In this document: positions 1-6,174 of the stretch, piece after piece | Layout of the letters: each line of letters begins with the position of its first letter | Numbering within the stretch: the stretch's first letter is position 1 | Assembly (NCBI GenBank): GCA_030636125.1 | Contig: DAOVXM010000117.1 | Coordinates: forward strand, 1 to 7,528 | Direction: 5' to 3' | Length of the DNA: 7,528 nucleotides | Source of the DNA: Chloroflexota bacterium | GTDB lineage: Bacteria; Chloroflexota; Anaerolineae; Anaerolineales; UBA4823 | The notes under the pieces: model-generated | The model's database searches: none | Seen by the model: the letters and a program-made list of their open reading frames with translations, nothing else | What the model was told of the DNA's origin: nothing | Made by a program: the position numbers and the translations under genes

Positions 1-1
1 G

Positions 2-580
2 ATTTCTTACCTTGGCAGGTCGGCGCCAAAAACTCCAGGAAGTGCTTCACAAGCTGGTCTGGTTATGGTCCCTGAAGACCGCAAAGCATATGGTCTGGTA
101 CTGAACCAATCTATGTCTTTCAATCTTGCCCTTCCAAATCTTATCGAGTTCGTTCGGGGAGGTATTCTGCGCTCGCGAATTGAAAAACAAGCTGTCAATC
201 GTATGGTGGAAGATATTCAAATCAAGCCGCCAGACCCCGAAATCTTAACTGAGAGTTTAAGTGGCGGCAACCAGCAAAAAGTAGTTGTGGGCAAGTGGCT
301 GCTGACGAACCCCAAATTAGTGATATTCGATGAGCCGACGCGCGGCATAGACGTGGGCGCTAAAGCTGAAATCTATCAGCGTATCCGAGAACTGACCTAC
401 AGCGGTGTAGGCGTGATTATGGCCTCGTCAGAACTACCTGAGCTTATTGGTATGAGCGACCGCATCCTGGTCTTTCATGAAGGGCGAGTCGTGGGTGAAT
501 TGGAACGAAAAGATTTTTCGGAGGAGGCGATCATGCGCCTGGCCACAGTCACAGAAGAAATGGAAGTTCCAGTTCGATAA
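2..580 (+). CDS. Sugar (CUT2) ABC transporter ATP-binding protein, C-terminal fragment (RbsA/MglA-like)
   Basis: This is the cytoplasmic ATPase that powers a CUT2-type sugar or sugar-like importer. Only the last 192 residues are present. The reading frame is open to the left edge, and family members are about 500 residues with two fused ATPase domains, so this is the second domain without its Walker A. Seen in order: the linker and VPEDRK motif (about 65-88), which is typical of the RbsA second domain; the signature SGGNQQK (260-280); Walker B LVIFDEP with the acidic Glu codon at 332-334; the RGIDVGAK D-loop; and ASSELPEL, where Ser stands at the H-loop position, as is usual in this half of RbsA. 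The protein ends in an acidic tail at a TAA. A 40-bp gap leads to the first permease, so the two are almost certainly one operon. The substrate (ribose, AI-2, rhamnose, galactofuranose or a nucleoside-like compound) cannot be decided. The ATG at 65 is internal and is not the true start. Confidence 0.95.
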   Translation: MSYLGRSAPKTPGSASQAGLVMVPEDRKAYGLVLNQSMSFNLALPNLIEFVRGGILRSRIEKQAVNRMVEDIQIKPPDPEILTESLSGGNQQKVVVGKWLLTNPKLVIFDEPTRGIDVGAKAEIYQRIRELTYSGVGVIMASSELPELIGMSDRILVFHEGRVVGELERKDFSEEAIMRLATVTEEMEVPVR

Positions 581-620
581 GGGAGCATCTTATGATCCAA
601 CTTTCGAGAGAGGTTGAACT

Positions 621-1628
621 ATGGCCGTGACATTTGAGGAAGCTAATGCGAGTGTCGTCTCCCGTTCAAGTAAATTGATGGCATTTGTGCGTAAGAATGG
701 CTCGATTTTCTTGATCTACGGATTTATCATCCTGATTGCAGGTGCGGCGGCTATCTTCTCAGATACATTTCGCACGCCTTCGAATATGGTCAATATTCTT
801 CGGCAATCGATTATCCTGGGTTTGCTGGCGATTGGACAAAGCATGGTCATTCTGACCGGTGGCATGGATATTTCCATTGACATGATGGCCCGCACCGTCG
901 CGCTTGCGATTGCGACTCTGTTCGCAACGTACAATAGTGATCCCAGTTTAATCCTGCCATTAATTTTATTAGGTATGGTTATAGGAGTGGCGTTAGGCGG
1001 TATAAATGGCCTTTTGATAACCCGCACACACGCCAATCCATTTATTATCACGTTTGGGGTCGCCTTTATCCTGCGGGGAGTCAATCTTGCGATTTCAACC
1101 ACACCTATTCGAGGCATCCCCAGCGAATACCTGCGGATTTACGACACCAAGATTGGCATCATCGCGGTAAATGTGATCGTGATGGCCCTGATCTGGTTTT
1201 TGGTGTGGCTGTTTACGACGCGCACTTCTCTTGGCCGAGGATTGTATGCCGTCGGTGGTTCGCCTCGTATCGCCCGGCTTTCGGCCATCCGGGTCAACCG
1301 CACGCTGGTATGGGCATATGTGCTGAGTGGTTTCTTCGCTTCGCTTGCCGGGTTGTTTGTCCTGTCTCGAATGGGCGTCGGCGATCCTGGTACCGCTGAA
1401 GGCATGACTTTCCAGTCCATTGTGGCGGTGGCAGTGGGGGGGATCAGCTTATACGGCGGTAGAGGTTCGATGATCGGGGTTCTGGGCGGGGTACTCTTGT
1501 TGACGATTTTGTCGAATGTTTTCAACCTCGTCCAGGTTAATATTTATTACCAGCAATTGCTGCTTGGTCTTGTGGTGCTCATCGCTGTAGCTGCGTATCG
1601 GTCTTCTAGGACAGTGAGGTCCGGATGA
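621..1628 (+). CDS. Sugar (CUT2) ABC transporter permease 1, RbsC-like
   Basis: Inner-membrane permease of the BPD_transp_2 family (RbsC/LsrC type), 335 residues, close to the usual 320-345. About ten hydrophobic segments are visible, for example residues 29-46, 63-79, 109-127, 178-198, 229-250 and 311-326. Family landmarks are LTGGMDIS (78-85), the equivalent of the usual TGGIDLSVG. NGLLITRTHANPF follows (129-141). Then comes the cytoplasmic coupling stretch TSLGRGLYAVGG (202-213) ending in LSAIRV, and finally VGGISLYGGRGS (272-283). The start is supported by AGAGG (609-613), seven bases before the ATG. The stop overlaps the next gene's start (ATGA, 1625-1628). With the upstream ATPase and the second permease it should form a heterodimeric channel, in the order ATPase-permease-permease as in lsrACD and rhaTPQ. 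Family assignment is firm; the substrate is unknown. Confidence 0.93.
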   Translation: MAVTFEEANASVVSRSSKLMAFVRKNGSIFLIYGFIILIAGAAAIFSDTFRTPSNMVNILRQSIILGLLAIGQSMVILTGGMDISIDMMARTVALAIATLFATYNSDPSLILPLILLGMVIGVALGGINGLLITRTHANPFIITFGVAFILRGVNLAISTTPIRGIPSEYLRIYDTKIGIIAVNVIVMALIWFLVWLFTTRTSLGRGLYAVGGSPRIARLSAIRVNRTLVWAYVLSGFFASLAGLFVLSRMGVGDPGTAEGMTFQSIVAVAVGGISLYGGRGSMIGVLGGVLLLTILSNVFNLVQVNIYYQQLLLGLVVLIAVAAYRSSRTVRSG

Positions 1629-2632
1629 AATCTTCGTCTCTCAAATCAAGCTGGTTTGGTTCTCGCCTTTCTGGATTTCGACCCACACCGCGCTTTGTAC
1701 ACGCTGTGGACCTGGCAGGTCAATGGGCCGCGCCGATTATGATCTGTATTGTTTTAATTGTAGCGGCCCTACTTGCCCCAGTGTTCTATAACCCAACCAA
1801 TCTCCGGACGGTCGCCATCCAGTTCGCCGTGTTGGGAATTGTGGCAGTAGGGCAGACCCTGGTCTTGCTGGTGCGATCGATCGACCTCTCGGTCAGTGCA
1901 GTCCTGGCGTTGGGCGCGGTGATCGTAGTACAGACCGAAGCTGGAAGTTCATTGGTGGTGTCATTGATTCAGGCCCTGGCAGTTGCCGCGGCAATAGGTC
2001 TGGTAAACGGGCTTCTGATTACCAAACGTGGGGTGCCTCCGTTTGTGGCCACGTTCGGTATGCTTGTTTTTATCCAGGGCGCCCGGCTGGCATATACAAA
2101 AGGCCAGGCCAGCGGTACCGTGCCGGCTTTTCTGCGCATGATCAGCATCGAAACGGTTGGGTTTATTCCTGCAGCCCTGCTTGTCTGGTTGATCGTTAAC
2201 CTTATCTTTATCTTCCTACTGAGAAAAACCCGCTTTGGGCGTTGGATATATGCCGTCGGTGGCAACCCGCATGCTTCGAGGTATGCTGGTATTCGCGTAG
2301 ATGTGGTCATGATCGTCGCCCACACGGTCTGCTCTGTACTGGCCATCTTGGGCGGATTGGTCTTGAGTGGCTATATCGGCTACGTGGATTTACGTCTTGG
2401 CTCGGACTATAACATGCTTTCGATCGCGGCCGCCATTGTCGGTGGTACGACATTCACAGGTGGGCGCGGCAACCTCTTCGGGACGGCGGCTGGTGTGGCC
2501 CTGCTGGTGATGCTGTTAAATCTTGTGGTTGTTCTGGGGTTGCCAATCCACTGGCAGCTTGCCATGCAGGGGTTGGTATTGGTGCTGGCGACGGCGCTCC
2601 AGGGTTTCCGCCAGTTCCTTTTGAGCCGCTAA
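1625..2632 (+). CDS. Sugar (CUT2) ABC transporter permease 2, RbsC-like
   Basis: This second BPD_transp_2 permease also has 335 residues and is a diverged paralogue of its upstream neighbour. It has a somewhat longer polar N-terminus (about 33 residues before the first membrane segment). Aligned landmarks are VRSIDLSVS (83-91), NGLLITKRGVPPFVATFG (128-145), TRFGRWIYAVGGNPHASRYA (202-221) followed by GIRV, and IVGGTTFTGGRGN (271-283). The conserved Gly pair of the GGIDLSVG motif is Arg-Ser here and its last Gly is Ser, although the IDLS core is intact. The coupling stretch around residues 202-225 matches permease 1 closely, whereas most membrane segments differ, as expected for two halves of a heterodimer. 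The start ATG overlaps the upstream stop by 4 bp (ATGA), with GAGG at 1616-1619 as ribosome binding site. The gene ends at a TAA followed by an AT-rich 26-bp gap. Family firm, substrate unknown. Confidence 0.93.
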   Translation: MKSSSLKSSWFGSRLSGFRPTPRFVHAVDLAGQWAAPIMICIVLIVAALLAPVFYNPTNLRTVAIQFAVLGIVAVGQTLVLLVRSIDLSVSAVLALGAVIVVQTEAGSSLVVSLIQALAVAAAIGLVNGLLITKRGVPPFVATFGMLVFIQGARLAYTKGQASGTVPAFLRMISIETVGFIPAALLVWLIVNLIFIFLLRKTRFGRWIYAVGGNPHASRYAGIRVDVVMIVAHTVCSVLAILGGLVLSGYIGYVDLRLGSDYNMLSIAAAIVGGTTFTGGRGNLFGTAAGVALLVMLLNLVVVLGLPIHWQLAMQGLVLVLATALQGFRQFLLSR

Positions 2633-2647
2633 ATAATAATTTATAAA

Positions 2648-2652
2648 AGGAG
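2648..2652 (+). promoter_or_regulatory. Ribosome binding site that fixes the GTG start of livH
   Basis: AGGAG lies six bases before a GTG at 2659-2661, within an AT-rich 26-bp gap between the two transporter blocks. No ATG is placed as well, and the protein beginning at the GTG (MSPQIFFQ) starts exactly where LivH-family proteins usually do. This is the strongest Shine-Dalgarno match in the window and suggests that the liv block is translated independently of the upstream genes, even if it shares their transcript. Confidence 0.75.
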
Positions 2653-2658
2653 AGTTTT

Positions 2659-3531
2659 GTGAGCCCGCAAATTTTCTTTCAGATCATCGTCAATGGCTTG
2701 TTTACCGGAGGTATTTATTCGCTGGTAGCTGTTGGCCTGACTTTGATTTATGGTGTTATGGTGATCGTCAACTTTGCCCATGGCGAATTCTTAATGCTGG
2801 GAATTTATGTCGCTTTTTGGGCATGGACTCTGCTGGATATCGACCCATACGTGATTGTTCCTGTCGCGTTTGCCCTCATATTTGGTCTAGGGGCACTTGT
2901 CCAGCGAGGATTGGTACAGCGTGTGCTGGACGCTCATCCATTGAATCAAATCATATTGTTGGTGGGTGTCTCGATTCTTCTGATAGGTCTGGCTCAGTTT
3001 TTCTTCAGCGCCGAGCCGAAGGCTATTCATGTGCCGTATGAGACGGCGGTGATTTCGGCATTTGGTTTGCGTTTTGCCATAGCCCGGCTGGTGGCCTTCT
3101 TCGCATCGATGACGATCTCATTTTTGCTGTACCTGTTCCTTCATTACACACGCACCGGTAAGGCTATTCGGGCTGTGTCACAATCTCGCGACGCAGCCCG
3201 GCTTATGGGTATCAATGTTAATTTTATCTACTACCTAACCTTTGGGATTGGTGCAGCGATAACCGCTGTGGCCGGGGTATTGCTGGCCCCTAATCATAGA
3301 ATGATACCAACTATGGGGCAAGGCTACTCGGTGATCGCCTTCGTGGTGGTGGTTTTAGGCACAATGGGTAATTTCATCGGCGCATTCCTGGGCGGGTTGA
3401 TCATCGGTGTTGTGGAAGCGTTTGCTGGTTTTTATTTAGGCGGCGATGTAAAAATCATTGCCAGTATGTTAATCTTTATTCTTATCCTATTATTCAGACC
3501 GGCTGGACTGTTCGGGAGGAAACGCGCATGA
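2659..3531 (+). CDS. livH: Branched-chain amino acid type (HAAT) ABC transporter permease LivH-like
   Basis: Inner-membrane permease, 290 residues, normal for LivH (about 290-310). The N-terminal half carries the LivH hallmark GLTLIYGVMVIVNFAHGEFL (26-45), with the NFAHGE core. The coupling loop is TRTGKAIRAVSQSRDAA (164-180) followed by RLMGINV. FVVVVLGTMGNFIGAFLGG (228-246) and the terminal RPAGLFGRK (280-288) are also family-typical. About eight hydrophobic segments are evident. It starts at GTG and ends in a 4-bp ATGA overlap with livM, so the two permeases are translationally coupled and expected to pair one to one. HAAT members carry branched-chain amino acids, amides, urea, aromatic compounds and other small molecules. 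No binding protein is adjacent, so the livH name denotes family, not proven substrate. It is not UrtB, which is much longer. Confidence 0.93.
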   Translation: MSPQIFFQIIVNGLFTGGIYSLVAVGLTLIYGVMVIVNFAHGEFLMLGIYVAFWAWTLLDIDPYVIVPVAFALIFGLGALVQRGLVQRVLDAHPLNQIILLVGVSILLIGLAQFFFSAEPKAIHVPYETAVISAFGLRFAIARLVAFFASMTISFLLYLFLHYTRTGKAIRAVSQSRDAARLMGINVNFIYYLTFGIGAAITAVAGVLLAPNHRMIPTMGQGYSVIAFVVVVLGTMGNFIGAFLGGLIIGVVEAFAGFYLGGDVKIIASMLIFILILLFRPAGLFGRKRA

Positions 3532-4610
3532 ACCCTGAAATCTCAAAAAGAACCTCAAGCGGGCCAGTCCGCAACTGGTTTCGGGGTGTTCTCCTTGATT
3601 GGGATCGTACCCAAATGTTGATCTGTTTTACCCTGGTTGGATTGCTCGCCTTGTCACCTTTGTTTGTCCGCTCACCTTATTATATGGGCATCCTTATCTT
3701 AGCGACAATATATGCTTTTATCGGTATCTCATGGAATATTGTGGCTGGTTTCACCGGACAGCTTTTGATCGCGCACATAATTTTTTTGGCAATAGGCGCT
3801 TACACAACCATAGTCCTGTTCAATTATTACCTCATATCTCCCTGGGTCGGTATATTGATTGCTGGCCTTGTAGCGGGGCTTTTCGGGGTTGTAGTAGCTT
3901 TTATTACTTTGCGTTATGGCTTGAAAGTCGACTATTTTGCACTATTTACGATTGCTTTGATGGTGGCGCTGAGGACGTTGTTTCTTAAATGGGAATACGT
4001 GGGAGGCGCGGTTGGGATGTGGTTCCGGCTTACCAACCCCTCTTTCGACAAGATGATCTTTGCTAATAAAGAGCCCTATCTTTATATTGCCCTCGGACTG
4101 GTGGTGATTGGCCTCCTGGTGCAGTACCGTATCTATCGTTCAAAAATGGGCAAGTACTTTTTGGCAATTCGGGAAGATGACGATGCTGCCTCTGCTTTGG
4201 GTGTGAACACATCGCTTTATAAGATGCTGGCGGTTGTCATAGGCGCTGCCATGGCCGGGGTTGGTGGTGGCTTCTATATGATGTATGTGACTTTTATCGA
4301 GCCTCCTCAGGTATTTAACCTGGGATTAAACATAGAGATGGTTATGGCAGGCCCAATCATCGGTGGTTTGGGCAGTATAGCTGGACCGATTGTGGGCGCT
4401 TTGCTCAACAAGCCTTTCGCCGAGATTATGCGTGGCACTCTTGCAGCAGGGCGCAGCGGTAGTAGCCTGATCGTTTATGGATCTTTTTTGATATTGACAG
4501 TCATGTTCATGCCGCGTGGCGTGACCGGAGTGCTCCATACCCTCTATCGCTGGGTTATCAGACGTTTCACTAAGGAAACACCAGGAGACAACCAGAATGG
4601 CGCTGCTTGA
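3528..4610 (+). CDS. livM: Branched-chain amino acid type (HAAT) ABC transporter permease LivM-like
   Basis: Second HAAT membrane subunit, 360 residues, in the usual LivM range. A polar N-terminus of about 28 residues precedes the first membrane segment (about 29-47). Landmarks are SWNIVAGFTGQ (68-78), GAYTT (90-94), YFALFTIALMVALR (136-149), the coupling loop SKMGKYFLAIREDDDAASA (205-223) with LGVNT, the AGPIIGGLGSIAGPIVGALL stretch (274-293) and MPRGVTGV (328-335). The stretch normally reading GQLSLGHAAF is GQLLIAHIIF here, still in frame and hydrophobic. The tail after residue 340 is basic and polar, hence cytoplasmic. The start is backed by GGGAGGA (3514-3520), seven bases upstream of the ATG that overlaps the livH stop. 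The end overlaps livG by 14 bp. Family certain; substrate unknown. Confidence 0.93.
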   Translation: MNPEISKRTSSGPVRNWFRGVLLDWDRTQMLICFTLVGLLALSPLFVRSPYYMGILILATIYAFIGISWNIVAGFTGQLLIAHIIFLAIGAYTTIVLFNYYLISPWVGILIAGLVAGLFGVVVAFITLRYGLKVDYFALFTIALMVALRTLFLKWEYVGGAVGMWFRLTNPSFDKMIFANKEPYLYIALGLVVIGLLVQYRIYRSKMGKYFLAIREDDDAASALGVNTSLYKMLAVVIGAAMAGVGGGFYMMYVTFIEPPQVFNLGLNIEMVMAGPIIGGLGSIAGPIVGALLNKPFAEIMRGTLAAGRSGSSLIVYGSFLILTVMFMPRGVTGVLHTLYRWVIRRFTKETPGDNQNGAA

Positions 4611-5328
4611 AGTAACTGGAATTACAAAACGGTTTGGCGGCCTCGTCGCAGTGAATGATTTGAGCCTGAGTCTGGACAAAGGCCAAATTTTGGGTTTGAT
4701 TGGTCCAAACGGAGCGGGAAAAACGACTGCCTTTAATATGATCTCAGGTTTTTACAAACCTGACGAAGGAGATATAACTTTTGAAGGCAAGAATATCGCA
4801 GGTCTGAGACCTGACCAAGTCTGTAAACTGGGGCTGACCCGTACCTTCCAGGTGGTGAAGCCTTTTCCCCAACTCAGCGTGCGCGATAATGTCATGGTGG
4901 GGGCCTACAACCGTACCAATAATCGACGCGAATCTCGTCAGAAAGCCGAGGAAATCATCGAGTTTCTGGGTATGCAGGACATGGCAGAAATGACTGCCAA
5001 AAGTCTTTCTGTTGCCTATCGTAAAAGATTGGAGGTCGCCAAAGCGCTGGCCACGGACCCAGAGATTATTTTATTAGATGAAGCCATGGCGGGGCTGCGA
5101 CCGACTGAGACTGACCATATGATTGATCTTGTGCGTCAAGTCAGTAAACAAGGTATCGCATTACTACTTGTAGAGCATGTGATGAGGGTGATTATGTCGC
5201 TTGCCGAGCGTATTGTGGTTATCCACCATGGGGAAAAGATTGCTGAAGGGGAACCCCAGGAAATTGTACAAGATAAAGCAGTAATCGATGCTTATCTGGG
5301 AGAGGTGGAGATCGATGTTAAAGGTTGA
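4597..5328 (+). CDS. livG: HAAT ABC transporter ATP-binding protein LivG-like, with variant signature motif
   Basis: Cytoplasmic ATPase subunit of the HAAT importer, 243 residues. Walker A is GPNGAGKTT (36-44), the Q-loop is TRTFQV (Gln 85), Walker B is IILLDEA (Asp 161, Glu 162), followed by the MAGL D-loop region, and the H-loop is LLVEHV (His 194). The signature is unusual: LSVAYRKRLE (137-146) where E. coli LivG has LAYGQQRRLE and textbook ABC proteins LSGGQ. The Ser is kept, but both glycines and the Gln are replaced. Walker B is followed by Ala-Met rather than the usual Pro. The long insertion typical of LivG between Walker A and the signature is present. The start ATG lies inside the livM end (14-bp overlap), nine bases after AGGAG (4583-4587). 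It pairs with livF, which it overlaps by another 14 bp. All other catalytic elements are intact, so this is an active family member rather than a decayed gene. Confidence 0.94.
   Translation: MALLEVTGITKRFGGLVAVNDLSLSLDKGQILGLIGPNGAGKTTAFNMISGFYKPDEGDITFEGKNIAGLRPDQVCKLGLTRTFQVVKPFPQLSVRDNVMVGAYNRTNNRRESRQKAEEIIEFLGMQDMAEMTAKSLSVAYRKRLEVAKALATDPEIILLDEAMAGLRPTETDHMIDLVRQVSKQGIALLLVEHVMRVIMSLAERIVVIHHGEKIAEGEPQEIVQDKAVIDAYLGEVEIDVKG
5299..5310 (+). promoter_or_regulatory. Purine-rich ribosome binding site deciding the livF start
   Basis: The purine-rich run at 5299-5310 includes AGAGG (5301-5305, nine bases from the ATG) and GGAG (5307-5310, four bases from it). It lies just before the ATG at 5315. 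An in-frame ATG at 5288 would add nine residues (MLIWERWRS) but has no Shine-Dalgarno sequence and gives a non-homologous N-terminus, so 5315 is preferred. Confidence 0.65.
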
Positions 5329-6022
5329 GGGCATTGATGTTGCATATGGAGATGTCCAAGTTCTAAATGAAGTTTCATTGGATATCCAAGAGGGTGAACT
5401 TGTAGCAGTGATTGGAGCTAATGGCGCCGGTAAAACGACCTTGCTGAAGACAATTTCCGGATTGTTGAGGCCATTTAATGGTTCTATTTCGTTCGATAGT
5501 ATGACCATCAGCAATCTGAATCCGGATCGCATCGTCGCTAATGGCATTGTTCAGGTTCCGGAAGGGCGCTTGTTGTTTCCGGATATGAGCGTGCGTGAAA
5601 ATCTGGAAATGGGTGCATATCTCGAAAAAGATAAAGACACCGTCAATGAACGTTTCGATTCAGCATATGAGCTGTTTCCAATGTTAAAAGAACGCTCAAC
5701 ACAGATAGCAGGGACTTTATCTGGTGGAGAGCAGCAAATGTTGGCAGTGGGCCGTGGCTTGATGGCTGGTCCAAAATTGTTCATGTTTGACGAACCATCC
5801 TTGGGATTGGCGCCTAAGCTTGTGCAATCGATCTTTGAGATGGTTCAGCATATTAATAAGACCTTTAATGTGACAGTTTTATTGGTTGAGCAGAATGTGC
5901 GCCAGTCATGTGAAATTTCTGACCGGGCATTTGTACTCGAGAATGGCAGAATGGTGCTGCACGGCACGGGTCTGGAGATGCTGGAAAATGATCATGTTAG
6001 AGAGGCTTATTTGGGTTTGTAG
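5315..6022 (+). CDS. livF: HAAT ABC transporter ATP-binding protein LivF-like
   Basis: Second ATPase of the HAAT importer, 235 residues from the chosen start, the normal LivF size. It begins MLKVEGIDVAYG, as LivF proteins do. Walker A is GANGAGKTT (34-42). The Q-loop region is VQVPEGRLLFPDMSV (79-93), a LivF hallmark. The signature is a canonical LSGGEQQ (135-141), Walker B is KLFMFDEPSLGL (Asp 159, Glu 160), and the H-loop reads LLVEQNV, with Gln 193 in place of His, as in E. coli LivF. It ends YLGL at a TAG. The start overlaps livG by 14 bp, the same overlap length as livM/livG. It is the last gene of the transporter block, and a 151-bp gap follows. With LivG it forms the nucleotide-binding pair that drives LivHM. 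Confidence 0.94.
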   Translation: MLKVEGIDVAYGDVQVLNEVSLDIQEGELVAVIGANGAGKTTLLKTISGLLRPFNGSISFDSMTISNLNPDRIVANGIVQVPEGRLLFPDMSVRENLEMGAYLEKDKDTVNERFDSAYELFPMLKERSTQIAGTLSGGEQQMLAVGRGLMAGPKLFMFDEPSLGLAPKLVQSIFEMVQHINKTFNVTVLLVEQNVRQSCEISDRAFVLENGRMVLHGTGLEMLENDHVREAYLGL

Positions 6023-6040
6023 TCTCCTGAAAGGTTATTG

Positions 6041-6062
6041 TGCCAATTGATGGGATTTGGCA
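6041..6062. repeat. Perfect 6-bp inverted repeat downstream of livF
   Basis: TGCCAA (6041-6046) and TTGGCA (6057-6062) are exact inverted repeats around a 10-base loop, starting 19 bases after the livF stop. The stem is short and half AT, and the nearest T-run (6074-6078) is 11 bases further on. It is therefore a poor intrinsic terminator. The TTGGCA half-sites could also be an operator for a dimeric regulator. Chance occurrence cannot be excluded. Confidence 0.35.
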
Positions 6063-6138
6063 ATACTGGCCGGTTTTTAAATCTGGATCTTAAATATGAG
6101 CAGGCCATATCAGCATAGCCATTTGTCGCAAGGTGTGT

Positions 6139-6174
6139 ATGGATATTATTGAGAGCTGGGATAAGGAAGGTTGA
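6139..6174 (+). CDS. Possible 11-codon leader ORF coupled to the amidohydrolase
   Basis: An ATG at 6139, five bases after AAGG (6130-6133), opens a reading frame for MDIIESWDKEG. Its TGA (6172-6174) overlaps the amidohydrolase ATG (TGATG, 6172-6176). The arrangement would allow translational coupling. The peptide has no recognisable motif, and an ORF this short is easily due to chance, so it is listed as a candidate only. Confidence 0.15.
   Translation: MDIIESWDKEG
6164..6170 (+). promoter_or_regulatory. Ribosome binding site of the amidohydrolase gene
   Basis: The run AGGAAGG (6164-6170) lies just before the ATG at 6174, with its AGGA core six bases away. The following protein, MNRTLIKNARVLTMDD, matches the first strand of the N-terminal beta-sandwich in COG0402 amidohydrolases, so the start is well supported. 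Confidence 0.65.

Larger units (their letters stand above)
6023..6173 (+). other. Intergenic region between livF and the amidohydrolase gene
   Basis: This is the longest non-coding stretch in the window and the only place where regulation could separate the transporter from the enzyme. It holds a perfect 6-bp inverted repeat (6041-6062), a T5 run at 6074-6078 and an imperfect stem GGCCAT/ATAGCC (6103-6120). The best promoter-like pair is TTGTCG (6123-6128) and TATTAT (6144-6149), but the spacer is only 15 bp and the -35 matches poorly. No riboswitch fold or strong intrinsic terminator was recognised. Read-through from livF is therefore likely, possibly with an added weak promoter. Confidence 0.5.

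Noticed and set aside
422..433. Ser instead of His at the H-loop of the RbsA-like ATPase
   Set aside because: E. coli RbsA also has Ser-Ser-Glu here in its second domain, so it is normal for the family and not a sign of decay.
592..630. 12-residue frame (MIQLSREVELWP) with GGGAG upstream, overlapping the permease 1 start
   Set aside because: Too short to support as a gene. The permease has its own well-spaced AGAGG, and such frames are expected by chance.
716..1117. Long antisense reading frame (133 codons) inside permease 1, and similar ones inside other genes
   Set aside because: They lie opposite strongly recognised family genes, lack ribosome binding sites and encode no recognisable domain; they are shadows.
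2621..2647. Promoter-like TTGAGC and TATAAA before livH
   Set aside because: The spacer is only 15 bp and the -10 abuts the ribosome binding site, leaving almost no leader. AT-richness alone explains the match.
5288..5314. Upstream in-frame ATG for livF (nine extra residues)
   Set aside because: It has no Shine-Dalgarno sequence and would add a non-homologous N-terminus; the ATG at 5315 is preceded by a purine-rich site and matches the family start.
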